This document shows positions 55,055 through 64,000 of a stretch of 64,000 nucleotides of DNA, one piece after another. This DNA is from Streptomyces sp. ISL-100 (GTDB lineage Bacteria; Actinomycetota; Actinomycetes; Streptomycetales; Streptomycetaceae). The stretch lies in contig NZ_JAGGOK010000043.1 in NCBI RefSeq assembly GCF_018614615.1, positions 19,375-83,374 on the forward strand, written 5' to 3'. The stretch's first letter is position 1; each line of letters opens with the position of its first letter. A model generated the notes under the pieces. That model saw nothing but the letters and a program-made list of their open reading frames with translations. It was not told the DNA's origin and made no database searches. A program made the position numbers and the translations under genes.

Positions 55055-55287
55055 GCGGGGACGACCGCTCCCTGTGCCTCCAGAAGCTTGGACAGTTCGG
55101 CCACGGTGGTCGCGGCGGTCAGAATCTCCTCGTCGATGGTGACGCCGAGGTCGTCCTCCAGCTGTGCGCCGAGTTCTGCCAAGGACAGTGAATCCACCTC
55201 CAGGTCTTCGAACGACTGGGTGGGAGCGATGTCTCCGGGGACCTTGTAGACCGTGCCGAGGATGGTGGCGAGATAGTCGACGAACAT
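55051..55287 (-). CDS. Acyl carrier protein
   Basis: 78 residues from the ATG at 55287, with AAAGGA 8 bases upstream; a longer frame (from MASADSR) is possible but lacks a better site. FEDLEVDSLSLAELGAQLED contains the DSL phosphopantetheine site (the Ser in VDSLSL). Helical, acidic, as all ACPs. It carries the growing chain for the adjacent KASIII and KASII. Coupled to KASII by ATGA overlap. Confidence 0.93.
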   Translation of the reverse strand: MFVDYLATILGTVYKVPGDIAPTQSFEDLEVDSLSLAELGAQLEDDLGVTIDEEILTAATTVAELSKLLEAQGAVVPA

Positions 55288-55304
55288 CTGCGGATTCCTT
55301 TCAC

Positions 55305-56339
55305 TCAGATCTCTGAAGTCACGGCTGTCAGCTGAGGCCATGTCAGTGCGGCCGACGCCCAGGCCAGTCCGCCGCCGAAGGCGGTCAGCACGGTCCGGGC
55401 GCCGGAATTCAACTGCCCGGTGGCCAGCGCCTCGGCCAGCGCCAGCGGGATGGAAGCGGACGCCGTGTTGCCGACACGGGACAGCGCGCACACTGCTCGC
55501 TCCGGCGGTACGCCGAGCCGGTCCGCCACCGCCTGGATGATGCGGGCGTTCGCCTGGTGCGGTACGAGGGCGTCGACGGTCTCGGGGGTCCAGGCACAGT
55601 CCTTCATGACCTGAAGTGCCGAAGCCGTCATCTGCTCGACAGCCCGCAGGTAGACCTTCCGGCCGGCCATGGAGAACCAGCGTTGCTCGTCGGGCTGTTC
55701 GGCCTCGCCCGGGATGTGGATGAGGTCCTTGCCCGACCCGTCGCTGCCGAGGTCGAAGGCGAGCAGAGCGCCCTGCTCCGTCGCCGAGCCGCGGCGCAGC
55801 AGCACCGCCCCCGCACCGTCACCGAAGATCACGGCCGTGGACCGGTCCGTGGGGTCGACGATTCGAGAGTAGGTCTCGGCCGCGACGACCAGGACGCTGT
55901 CGGTGATTCCGGCCGCAATCATGCCGGTGGCCGCCGCCGTGGCACAGAGGAAGCCACTGCAGACGGCGGAGATGTCGAAGGCGGGAATCTGGCCGAGGCC
56001 GAGGCGCTGTGCGATCTCCGGGGCGGCGGCCGGACAGGGGCGGTCCGGTGTCGTGGTGGCAAGGATCAGCCCGCCGGCCGTTTCGAGGCGCGCCGAACTC
56101 AGCGCGTTGGCGGCGGCTTCGCAGGCGAGATCCCGCATGGACACTTCGGGAGCGACCCGGCGTCGTGCGGCGATTCCGGTGCGCGTACGAATCCACTCGT
56201 CGGTGGTGTCCAAGCCGGCCGCCAGCGACGTGTTGTCGAACTCCGCAGCCGGCAGGCACGTTCCGAGGCCGGCGACCACTGCTGCCGTCCGCGTGCTCAA
56301 TTCATCGCGAGTGGTCGCAATGGACTCCGGTGTGTACAT
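55305..56339 (-). CDS. Beta-ketoacyl-ACP synthase III-type (KASIII, FabH-like)
   Basis: 344 residues. Catalytic residues are complete: FDISAVCSGFLCAT (Cys), LVPHQANARIIQAVADRLG (His) and SRVGNTASASIPLALAEALA (Asn). TRTGIAARR near the N-terminus is typical. FabH enzymes start chains from acyl-CoA. Order P450, KASIII, ACP, KASII on one strand with small gaps indicates a starter-unit operon. Substrate choice cannot be told from sequence. Confidence 0.93.
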   Translation of the reverse strand: MYTPESIATTRDELSTRTAAVVAGLGTCLPAAEFDNTSLAAGLDTTDEWIRTRTGIAARRRVAPEVSMRDLACEAAANALSSARLETAGGLILATTTPDRPCPAAAPEIAQRLGLGQIPAFDISAVCSGFLCATAAATGMIAAGITDSVLVVAAETYSRIVDPTDRSTAVIFGDGAGAVLLRRGSATEQGALLAFDLGSDGSGKDLIHIPGEAEQPDEQRWFSMAGRKVYLRAVEQMTASALQVMKDCAWTPETVDALVPHQANARIIQAVADRLGVPPERAVCALSRVGNTASASIPLALAEALATGQLNSGARTVLTAFGGGLAWASAALTWPQLTAVTSEI

Positions 56340-56356
56340 CTGGGCTGCCCCCTGGT

Positions 56357-57565
56357 TTACGCGGCGCTCGGTGTCAGCCGGACCTGGAGACGTTCGGGGC
56401 CGTTGACCACTATCGAATCAAGAAGCTTGGGCTCACCGTCGAGTTCGATGTCGACAGATCTGCTGAGCAGCTCACCGTAGAGAAGTCGTAGCTCGACACG
56501 AGCGAGCATGCTGCCGAGGCAGAAATGCTCACCGAAACCCAGCGCCAGATGCCGGTTGGGCTGCCGGTTCACGTCGAACTGGTCAGGATTGTCGAATATT
56601 GATTCGTCGCGATTGGCCGACGGGAGCCAGAATACGACTCGGTCGCCCGGCGCAATGTTCTTCCCGTGGATCTCGACCGGCCTTACCGCGGTACGCATAA
56701 TGTGCGTTGCGGTGGATGTCCAGCGAAGGACTTCTTCGACGGCGGACGGCAGAAGAGCCGGATTCTCCGACAACATCCGCCACTGGCCGGGGTGTTCGAG
56801 GAACGACAGCATGCCGCCGGCTGCCGCTATGCGGGTGTTCTCGGTCCCGCCGACCAGCAAGTTGTCGCAGTTGAGGATGACATCTTCGGCGCTCAGGCGT
56901 TCGCCGTCGATGCTGGCCGTCGCCAGCACACTCACCAGATCGTCGGTCGGATTCGCCGCCTTTTCGGCATGGAGTTTCTCGAAGTACCCAAGAATGTCCA
57001 GATGCGCGAACCTGCGAGTGAGCGGGTCGCCCGCCGCGAATGCCTGGCTGGTCAGGTCGTACAGGTGCTGCCAGTCGGATTCCGGCACACCCATCATCTT
57101 GCAGATCACGTACAGCGGGACCCGGGCGGCGATCTCCGCGACGAAGTCGCAGCTTCCGCGCTCGACGGCCTGGTCGACGACTCGCCGGGCGATGTCTTTC
57201 ATCTCCGGCTCAAGTGCGCGGACCGACCGGACCGCGAACCATTCGTCGACCAGTCCCCGGAGTTGGCGGTGCCGGGGCGCGTCGGTGAGGGCCAGGGTGC
57301 GCCCGCCTCCGGGGTCGGCCCCGTGGTCGGCCGGCCGCAGGAGGATTCCCTGGGCCGAGCTGAAGGTTTCCGCGTCGCGGTATGCGGTCCGGACATCCTC
57401 GTACCTGGTCAGGGACCAGAAACCCGGGAGCTCGGTCGGCGGATGCCAATAGACCGGCGCGTTGGCGCGAAGCCATCGCCATTGCGCAAAAGGGTCACCG
57501 TGCGAATACAGCTCAGGATCCACCAGGTTGATATGCGGCAATGGCTCGGTCGGCTCACTTTGCAT
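56357..57565 (-). CDS. Cytochrome P450
   Basis: 402 residues from the ATG at 57565, with GAGG 6 bases upstream. The heme Cys is in LGFGEHFCLGSMLARVEL. The oxygen-binding I-helix reads LLVGGTENTRIAAAG, where GGTENT stands for the usual AGxETT. The K-helix ExxR is in VEEVLRWTS. Soluble bacterial class, needing ferredoxin or similar. It opens the operon with KASIII, ACP and KASII, so it may hydroxylate or desaturate the acyl chain, or an amino acid on the NRPS. The divergent NRPS gene starts 390 bases away. Confidence 0.93.
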   Translation of the reverse strand: MQSEPTEPLPHINLVDPELYSHGDPFAQWRWLRANAPVYWHPPTELPGFWSLTRYEDVRTAYRDAETFSSAQGILLRPADHGADPGGGRTLALTDAPRHRQLRGLVDEWFAVRSVRALEPEMKDIARRVVDQAVERGSCDFVAEIAARVPLYVICKMMGVPESDWQHLYDLTSQAFAAGDPLTRRFAHLDILGYFEKLHAEKAANPTDDLVSVLATASIDGERLSAEDVILNCDNLLVGGTENTRIAAAGGMLSFLEHPGQWRMLSENPALLPSAVEEVLRWTSTATHIMRTAVRPVEIHGKNIAPGDRVVFWLPSANRDESIFDNPDQFDVNRQPNRHLALGFGEHFCLGSMLARVELRLLYGELLSRSVDIELDGEPKLLDSIVVNGPERLQVRLTPSAA

Positions 57566-57955
57566 GCGACGCCTCACTAAGTTCTTCTGGGCAGTTTTTA
57601 CGGTGGCATGGCCCGTGATGCAGCGTCAAGGTTCCGCCCTGCGGCCCACAGCGGTGTTCAACTGCCGCACCGGCGCAGTTGAACACGGCCGCACCGGATG
57701 CAGTGGCCTGCGGTCGGCCCGGCCCCGCGGAACATTGAACATCGGCGTACCCCTGAGACATAGTGGATCACTGGAAAGGCCATTGGAGTGTGCGGGAATG
57801 GCTACATCTGCGCATGCGCCTGATGAATGGGACTCCTCGGCAATACATTCACGATTCGGCTCGCCGCCGTCCGGCTGATCGCTTGCACAGCGGCTCGGAA
57901 CCGACAAGAAAACTAGGCCGGCGTTGCAGCCGATGCGTGTCCAGGAGGACTCCTG
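57566..57955. promoter_or_regulatory. Divergent promoter region of the P450 operon and NRPS gene
   Basis: 390 bases with lower GC than the flanks. It must contain both promoters. No gene was supported: short frames on both strands are Arg/Ser-rich. I could not assign -35/-10 boxes with confidence. Confidence 0.5.
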
Positions 57956-60900
57956 ATGATTCCGTTGTCATACGCACAGCGCCGGTTGTGGTTCATCTGG
58001 CAGCTGGAGGGGCCGAGCGCGACGTACAACACTCCCGTCGTACTGCCGCTGCCGAGCGGGACGGACAGTGCGGCGCTGGGTGCGGCGCTGAGGGATGTGA
58101 TCGGGCGGCACGAGGTGCTGCGTACGGTCTTCGAGGTGGTTGACGGCGAGCCCTACCAGCGCATCCTTAAGCTCGACGACCTGGACTGGGAGCTGGCTGT
58201 CGTCCAGGTCGCGCCCGCGGACCTGACTGACGCGGTGGCTGAGGCGGCGGCGTATGCCTTCGATCTGGCGTCGGAGGTGCCGATCCGGGCGTGGCTGTTC
58301 GAGGCCGGGCCCGACGAACGCATGCTCGTCGTGGCGATGCACCACATCGCCAGCGACGGCTGGTCGACGGCGCCGCTGGCCCGGGATGTCTCGGTGGCGT
58401 ATGCGGCGCGGTGCGAGGGGCGGGCGCCGGAGTGGGAGCCGCTTCCGGTGCAGTACGCCGACTACGCGCTGTGGCAGCGCAAGCTGCTCGGCGAAGAGCA
58501 AGACCCGGAAAGTTTGATGTCTCGCCAGGTTGCCTACTGGCGCGAGGCATTGGCGGGTGCGCCGGAGGAGTTGGAGCTGCCGTTCGACCGTCCGCGTCCG
58601 GCAGTGGCTTCCCACCGCGGGCACCGGGTGCCGATCGACGTATCGGCGGACGTGCACGCGCGCCTTGTGGAGGTGGCCCGGGCCGAAGGCGTGACCACGT
58701 TCATGGTGCTGGAGGCCGCGCTGGCGATGCTGCTGTCCCGCCTCGGCGCCGGCACGGACATCCCGATCGGCACGGCGGCGGCCGGACGTACCGACGAGGC
58801 GTTGGACGATCTGGTCGGGTTCTTCATCAACACACTGGTGATGCGCACGGACCTGTCGGGGGACCCCACGTTCCGTGAGGTGCTGGCCCGGGTGCGCAAG
58901 ACGGGACTCGCGGCGTTCAAGCACCAGGATGTGCCGTTCGAGAAGCTGGTCGAGGAGCTCGCCCCGGCCCGCTCCCTGGCTCGGCATCCGCTGTTCCAGG
59001 TGATGTTGACCGTACAGAACAACGCGCGGTCCGAACTGGGCCCGCTGGGCGAAGGTGGCGGGTCCGGGGCCGGGTACCAGGCGGCCGTGAAATCGCCGGC
59101 GGCCGCATCGGCCGGGACGGCGCGCGCGGCCAAGTTCGACCTGGACTTCTCCGTGCGTGAGGCGTTCGACGCCGAGGGTGCCCCGGCGGGGCTGGGCGGT
59201 TCCGTGACGGTGGCGTCGGACCTGCTCGACGCCAAGACGGCAGAGGGGATTGCGAACCGTTGGGCGCGGGTGCTGGAGCAGCTCGTAACCGAACCGAGGA
59301 CTCGGCTGAGTGCCGTACAGGTGCTTGAGGCTGATGAGCGGCACCGTGTGCTCACCGAGTGGAACGACACGTCGACCGATCTCCCGTCCACCCTGGTGAA
59401 TGAACGGTTCGAAGCGCAGGTGGCGCGCACGCCGGACGCGGTGGCGGTGGTGTCCGACGGCGTCGAGGTGTCGTACGCCGAGCTGGACAGGCGGGCGAAC
59501 CGGCTGGCTCATCTGCTGATGGGCCGGGGTGTCGGTGCGGAATCGGTGGTGGGCCTGTGCCTGCCTCGCGGCGTCGAGATGATCACCGCGATCCTGGCGG
59601 TGTGGAAGGCCGGCGGTGCGTACCTGCCGATCGAGCCGGAGCAGCCGACGGACCGCCTCGCGTTCGTGCTGGCGGACAGCGCGGCTCAGGTACTGGTGGT
59701 GGGCGCTCGGGAGACGGCGGAGGGCCTGACCGGTGGCCTTGCGACGGAGCAGGTGGTGCGGCTGGATGACCCGCGGCTGCGGGCGGAGTTGGCGCGGGCT
59801 GCCGATTCGGCTCCGGGCATCGGCCTGGCGGCTGACGTGCCGGCGTATGTGATCTATACGTCGGGTTCGACGGGACGGCCGAAGGGTGTGGCGGTGACCC
59901 ATGGTGGGCTGGCGAACTATGTGGCGTCGGTGCCGGGTCGGGTGGGGTTCGGTGAGCCGGGTGGGCGTTATGCGTTGTTGCAGGCGCAGGCTACGGACTT
60001 GGGTAACACGGTGGTGTTCGCGAGTCTGGTGTCGGGTGGTGTGCTGCACATCCTGGACGAGAGTGCGGCCATGGATCCGGAGGCGGTGGCCGGTTATCTG
60101 GCCGAGCACCGGATCGATTACCTGAAGGCGGTGCCCTCACATCTGGCGGCGTTGAGCGCTGCCGGCGGTGTAGAAGGCGTACTGCCGGCGAAGGCACTGG
60201 TACTGGGCGGCGAGGCCGCCCCGGCCTCGTGGGTACAGGAGTTGGTGACCGCTGCCGGTGACCGGGCGGTGTTCAACCACTACGGGCCGACCGAGGCAAC
60301 GATCGGTGTGGCCACTACCCGCCTGACCCAGGAGCTGGTGGCCGGTGGTGTGGTGCCGGTCGGCTCGCCTGTGGGCAATACACGGGCGTACGTGCTGGAT
60401 GGGGCGATGTGCCCCGTGCCGGTGGGTGTGGCGGGTGAGCTGTATGTCGCCGGGGCGCAGGTGGCGCGTGGGTACGTGGGGCATGCGGGGCTGACGGCGG
60501 AGCGGTTTGTGGCCTGTCCCTTCGGGGGCGCCGGTGAGCGGATGTATCGCACGGGTGACCGGGCGAAGTGGACCGCGGGTGGGCAGCTGGTGTTCGCGGG
60601 GCGGGCGGACGACCAGGTGAAGGTCCGTGGGTTCCGGATCGAGCTGGGTGAGGTCCAGTCGGTGGTGGCCGGCCACGCGTCGGTGGCGCAGGCTGCCGTT
60701 GTCGCGCGTGAGGACGTACCGGGGGACAAGCGCCTGGTCGCGTACGTCGTACCGGCTGCGGGCACGGACGGGAACGTCGAACTGCCTGCGACAGTGCGCG
60801 AGTTCGTGAGTGAGCGTCTGCCGGATTACATGGTGCCGACGGCGGTGGTGGTTCTGGATTGCCTGCCGCTGTCGGCGAACGGAAAGCTGGACCGCAAGGC

Positions 60901-63900
60901 ATTGCCCGCACCGGAGTACGCGGTGAGTTCCGGTCGGGGGCCGGCCAATGTGCGGGAGGAGATCCTGTGCGCCGCCTTCGCCGATGTCCTTGGGCTGGAG
61001 AGCGTCGGGGTCGATGACGATTTCTTCGCGCTGGGCGGACATTCGCTGCTGGTGATCCGGCTCGTGGCGCACTTGCAGGCGCGCGGGGTGTCGGTGTCGG
61101 TGCGGGCGCTGTTCCTGTCCCCGACTCCGGCGGAGCTGGCGCTGTCGGTGGGTACGGAAGCGGTCACGGTTCCGGAGAACCTGATACCGGCGGACGCGTC
61201 TGTGATCACGCCGGAGATGCTGCCACTGGTGGACCTGACGGCTGCGGAGATCGAGCGGATAGTCGCCGGCGTTGAGGGTGGTGCGGCGAATGTGGCGGAC
61301 GTGTATCCGCTGGCGCCGTTGCAGGAGGGCCTGCTGTTCCACCACATGCTGGCGGAAGGCGGCGAGGACGCGTACGTGCTCCCGACGGTGGTGGAGTTCG
61401 ACTCCCGCGATCGCCTGGATGCCTTCACGGATGCGCTTCAGCGGGTGGTGGACCGGCACGACATCTACAGGACAGCGATCGTGTGGGAGGGGCTGGCCGA
61501 GCCGGTACAGGTCGTGTGGCGGAATGCCGTACTGCCGGTCGAGGAAGTGGTACTGGATCCGCAGAGCACCGACCCCGTGGCCGAGTTGCTGGCGGCCGGC
61601 GGTCTGTCGATGGATTTGGGCCGGGCGCCGCTGCTCGGGGTGCACGCGGCGGCGGTGCCTGGCAGTGACCGGTGGCTCGGGTTGGTGCGCATCCATCACA
61701 TGGTGCGGGACCACACGGCGCTGGCAGTGATGCTGGCGGAGGTGCGGGCATTCCTGGGAGGACGTGGCGCGGAGCTGCCGGAGCCACTTCAATTCCGGGA
61801 CTTTGTGGCGCAGGCGCGTGGCGGGGTGGAGCGCTCGGAGCATGAGCGGTACTTCGCCGAGTTGCTGGGTGACGTCGAGGAGCCGACGGCGCCGTTCGGA
61901 CTGGTGGACGTACGGGGTAATGGCGCGGACTCGGCTCGAGAGGTTGTGCTGTTCGAGCCAGAGCTGCACGAGCGGTTGCGCGACGTGGCGCGTCGTGCCG
62001 GGGTGAGTGCGGCGACGGTCATGCATGTGGCGTGGGCGCGTGTGCTGGCGGTGGTCAGCGGTCGAGCTGATGTGGTGTTCGGAACGGTGCTGTTCGGGCG
62101 TATGAACGCCGGCGCGGGTTCGGACCGGGTGCCGGGTCCGTACATGAACACGCTGCCGGTACGTGTGCGGGTGGGCGAGTCGGGTGTGCTGGCGGCGGTG
62201 TCGGCGATGCGTGGTCAGCTGGCGGAGCTGCTGGAGCATGAGCACGCGCCGCTGGCGGTGGCGCAGAGGGCCAGCGGAGTGGCCGGCGACACCCCGCTGT
62301 TCACCTCGTTCTTCAACTACCGGCACAACACCGGCCAGGGCTCCGAGCAGCAGGGCGCGGACGAAAGCCGGGACGTGGAGATGGAGGGAATCCGGCTGCT
62401 CTTCTCGCGTGAGCGCACCAACTATCCCCTCGCGGTCTCGGTCAATGACAACGCGGATCAAATTTCGCTGGCCGTGGATGCGGTGGCTCCGGTCGACCCG
62501 GAGGCGGTGGGTGTGTTGGTGCGTACTGCGGCGGAGGGTTTGGTGTCGGCGCTGGAGGTGGCGCTGGAGGGTGGCCCGGATGTGCCGCTGAGTACGGTCC
62601 AGGTGTTGGATGGGGATGGGCTTCGTCGGGTGGTGGCGGAGTGGAATGAGACGGGGGTTGAGGTTGAGGCTTCGACGTTGCCGGAGTTGTTTGAGGCGCA
62701 GGTGGTGCGGTCACCGGGTGCGGTGGCGGTGGTTGCTGATGGTGTTGAGGTGTCGTACGCGGAGTTGGATGTGCGGGCGAATCGGCTGGCGCGGTTGTTG
62801 ATCGGTCGGGGTGTTGGTGCGGAGTCGGTGGTTGGGGTGTGTATGGGCCGTGGGGTGGAGACGGTGGTGGCGCTGTTGGGGGTGGTGAAGGCTGGTGGGG
62901 CGTATCTGCCGATCGATCCGGAGTATCCGGCGGATCGGATCGGGTTCATGTTGCAGGACGCGGCTCCGGTGGTGGTCCTGACTACGACGGCGCTGGAAGG
63001 GGTGCTGCCGGGGGTTGTGGCGCGGGTCGTCGTGGATGATCCGGCGACGGTCGCGGATCTGGAAGTGCTGGACGGTGGGGTGTCGGGTGAGCGGGTGTTG
63101 CGGTCGGAGAGTCCGGCGTATGTGATGTTTACGTCGGGTTCGACGGGGCGGCCGAAGGGTGTGGTGGTTGAGCATCGTTCGGTGGTGGGGTTGTTGTCGT
63201 GGGCGGCCCGGGAGTTTGGCGGGGCTGAGTTCGCACGGGTGTTGGTGTCGACGTCGTTCAACTTTGATGTGTCGGTGTTTGAGCTGTTTGGTCCGTTGGT
63301 GTCGGGGGGCAGTGTGGAGGTGGTGCCGGACCTGCTGGTGCTGGCGGATGGTGAGCGTGGTGTGGGTGAGGTGAGTCTGGTCAGTGGTGTGCCGTCGGCG
63401 TTTGCGCAGGTGGTGGCCGGTGGTGGTGGGCTTGGGGTGCGGCCGCGCACGGTGGTTTTGGCGGGTGAGGCGCTGACGGCGGATGTGGTCGGTGGTATCC
63501 GTGAGGTCCTGCCGGGTGTGCGGGTCGCCAACATTTACGGTCCGACCGAGGCGACGGTTTATACGACGGCGTGGTCGACGGAGGCGGATGTTGAGGGGTT
63601 GGTGCCGATCGGCCGGCCGATCTCGAACGCCCGCGTGTATGTGCTGGATGGGGCGTTGTGCCCGGTGCCGGTGGGTGTGGCGGGTGAGTTGTATATCGCG
63701 GGTGCGGGTCTGGCCCGGGGTTACCTTGGGCGTGCGGCTCTGACTGGTGAGCGGTTTGTGGCCGACCCGTTCTCTGCTACGGGCGGACGGCTGTACCGGA
63801 CAGGTGACGTCGTTCGGTGGAGTGCGGACGGTGAGGTGGAGTATCTGGGGCGTGCGGATGAGCAGGTGAAGGTCCGTGGGTTCCGGATCGAGCTGGGTGA

Positions 63901-64000
63901 GGTCCAGTCGGTGGTGGCAGCTCACCCTTCGGTGGCGCAGGCCGCGGTCATCGCGCGTGAGGACGTACCCGGCGACAAGCGCCTCGTCGCCTACGTCGTA
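57956..64000 (+). CDS. Nonribosomal peptide synthetase, C-A-PCP-C-A... (3' end outside window)
   Basis: Starts at an ATG with AGGAGG 7 bases upstream; 2015 codons visible. Domains by residue: C1 ~1-440 (LSYAQRRLWF; HHIASDGWS near 129), A1 ~465-985 (VIYTSGSTGRPKGV; YGPTEATIGV; FRIELGEVQS), PCP1 ~1000-1065 (FFALGGHSLLV, Ser ~1030), C2 ~1110-1545 (YPLAPLQEGLLFHHM; HHMVRDHT), A2 ~1560 onward (VMFTSGSTGRPKGV; YGPTEATVYT). No loading domain precedes C1, as in lipopeptide starters whose first C domain attaches an acyl chain. The A1 pocket reads D-L-T-K-V-G-H-I-G with the usual Lys, the published code for Asp. The A2 pocket (D-V-F-S-V-A-I-V-Y) I cannot assign. The divergent KAS/ACP operon fits an acyl starter. 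Confidence 0.95.
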   Translation, partial: MIPLSYAQRRLWFIWQLEGPSATYNTPVVLPLPSGTDSAALGAALRDVIGRHEVLRTVFEVVDGEPYQRILKLDDLDWELAVVQVAPADLTDAVAEAAAYAFDLASEVPIRAWLFEAGPDERMLVVAMHHIASDGWSTAPLARDVSVAYAARCEGRAPEWEPLPVQYADYALWQRKLLGEEQDPESLMSRQVAYWREALAGAPEELELPFDRPRPAVASHRGHRVPIDVSADVHARLVEVARAEGVTTFMVLEAALAMLLSRLGAGTDIPIGTAAAGRTDEALDDLVGFFINTLVMRTDLSGDPTFREVLARVRKTGLAAFKHQDVPFEKLVEELAPARSLARHPLFQVMLTVQNNARSELGPLGEGGGSGAGYQAAVKSPAAASAGTARAAKFDLDFSVREAFDAEGAPAGLGGSVTVASDLLDAKTAEGIANRWARVLEQLVTEPRTRLSAVQVLEADERHRVLTEWNDTSTDLPSTLVNERFEAQVARTPDAVAVVSDGVEVSYAELDRRANRLAHLLMGRGVGAESVVGLCLPRGVEMITAILAVWKAGGAYLPIEPEQPTDRLAFVLADSAAQVLVVGARETAEGLTGGLATEQVVRLDDPRLRAELARAADSAPGIGLAADVPAYVIYTSGSTGRPKGVAVTHGGLANYVASVPGRVGFGEPGGRYALLQAQATDLGNTVVFASLVSGGVLHILDESAAMDPEAVAGYLAEHRIDYLKAVPSHLAALSAAGGVEGVLPAKALVLGGEAAPASWVQELVTAAGDRAVFNHYGPTEATIGVATTRLTQELVAGGVVPVGSPVGNTRAYVLDGAMCPVPVGVAGELYVAGAQVARGYVGHAGLTAERFVACPFGGAGERMYRTGDRAKWTAGGQLVFAGRADDQVKVRGFRIELGEVQSVVAGHASVAQAAVVAREDVPGDKRLVAYVVPAAGTDGNVELPATVREFVSERLPDYMVPTAVVVLDCLPLSANGKLDRKALPAPEYAVSSGRGPANVREEILCAAFADVLGLESVGVDDDFFALGGHSLLVIRLVAHLQARGVSVSVRALFLSPTPAELALSVGTEAVTVPENLIPADASVITPEMLPLVDLTAAEIERIVAGVEGGAANVADVYPLAPLQEGLLFHHMLAEGGEDAYVLPTVVEFDSRDRLDAFTDALQRVVDRHDIYRTAIVWEGLAEPVQVVWRNAVLPVEEVVLDPQSTDPVAELLAAGGLSMDLGRAPLLGVHAAAVPGSDRWLGLVRIHHMVRDHTALAVMLAEVRAFLGGRGAELPEPLQFRDFVAQARGGVERSEHERYFAELLGDVEEPTAPFGLVDVRGNGADSAREVVLFEPELHERLRDVARRAGVSAATVMHVAWARVLAVVSGRADVVFGTVLFGRMNAGAGSDRVPGPYMNTLPVRVRVGESGVLAAVSAMRGQLAELLEHEHAPLAVAQRASGVAGDTPLFTSFFNYRHNTGQGSEQQGADESRDVEMEGIRLLFSRERTNYPLAVSVNDNADQISLAVDAVAPVDPEAVGVLVRTAAEGLVSALEVALEGGPDVPLSTVQVLDGDGLRRVVAEWNETGVEVEASTLPELFEAQVVRSPGAVAVVADGVEVSYAELDVRANRLARLLIGRGVGAESVVGVCMGRGVETVVALLGVVKAGGAYLPIDPEYPADRIGFMLQDAAPVVVLTTTALEGVLPGVVARVVVDDPATVADLEVLDGGVSGERVLRSESPAYVMFTSGSTGRPKGVVVEHRSVVGLLSWAAREFGGAEFARVLVSTSFNFDVSVFELFGPLVSGGSVEVVPDLLVLADGERGVGEVSLVSGVPSAFAQVVAGGGGLGVRPRTVVLAGEALTADVVGGIREVLPGVRVANIYGPTEATVYTTAWSTEADVEGLVPIGRPISNARVYVLDGALCPVPVGVAGELYIAGAGLARGYLGRAALTGERFVADPFSATGGRLYRTGDVVRWSADGEVEYLGRADEQVKVRGFRIELGEVQSVVAAHPSVAQAAVIAREDVPGDKRLVAYVV
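60614..60669 (+). repeat. 56-base exact repeat, copy 1 (A1 domain)
   Basis: Identical to 63863-63918. It encodes the core QVKVRGFRIELGEVQSVV of adenylation domains. Identity at wobble positions suggests recent exchange or duplication between modules. Confidence 0.9.
63863..63918 (+). repeat. 56-base exact repeat, copy 2 (A2 domain)
   Basis: Second copy of the repeat at 60614-60669, in the equivalent position of the second adenylation domain. Confidence 0.9.

Noticed and set aside
57968..63925. Long Arg/His-rich minus-strand frames opposite the NRPS
   Set aside because: They mirror the NRPS coding sequence and have no start signals or families.

Overview
The window is high-GC actinobacterial DNA, almost certainly from a Streptomyces chromosome. 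Codon third positions are strongly G/C, GTG and TTG starts are common, and the gene content is typical of the genus: HtpX with PspAB, a streptogrisin-type protease, DUF4331/NicO genes, Lrp, MbtH and NRPS genes. No rRNA, tRNA, CRISPR array or intact insertion sequence was seen.

Layout. (1) 1-14.7 kb is a two-sided signalling locus. On the minus strand a VWA (TerY-like) protein, a PP2C phosphatase, a protein-kinase-like protein, a dynamin-type GTPase and a C39-like cysteine-peptidase fold protein form one tightly overlapped operon, preceded by a membrane protein. On the plus strand a TPR-CHAT protease, a caspase-like protease, a Crp/Fnr regulator and a class III cyclase-like protein follow. The two arms share one divergent promoter region. 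(2) 14.7-34.3 kb is mostly ordinary chromosome: methyltransferase, HtpX/PspAB stress pair, Lrp with EamA exporter and aminotransferase, nitrobindin, an enhancer-binding-protein-like regulator, an epimerase, small membrane proteins, a HisC-like aminotransferase, a membrane-anchored serine protease, and a DUF4331-TPR-NicO operon. (3) 34.7-53.8 kb holds a two-component system, MbtH, a fragment of an NRPS thioesterase, a MacA/MacB-type exporter flanked by two related lipoproteins, and several damaged genes: frameshifted membrane fusion protein, 5'-truncated antiporter, secreted phospholipase/SGNH protein with an in-frame stop, carboxylesterase fossil, and histidine-kinase fossil. It also holds prephenate dehydrogenase, a secreted hydrolase, a membrane acyltransferase and a LuxR response regulator. 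(4) 53.8-64 kb is the start of an NRPS gene cluster: a P450-KASIII-ACP-KASII cassette on the minus strand and, divergently, a large NRPS gene running off the window (C-A-PCP-C-A visible). The first adenylation domain carries the specificity code reported for aspartate.

How the parts fit. The first 14.7 kb reads as a phosphorylation- and protease-based conflict or programmed-cell-death system with its own regulator and a possible cyclic-nucleotide arm. The last 30 kb reads as a lipopeptide-type biosynthetic region: acyl starter genes, NRPS, MbtH, aromatic precursor supply, export, lipid tailoring and regulators. Its left half shows decay or recombination. Single-base lesions could be sequencing errors; the truncations cannot be explained by a single wrong base.
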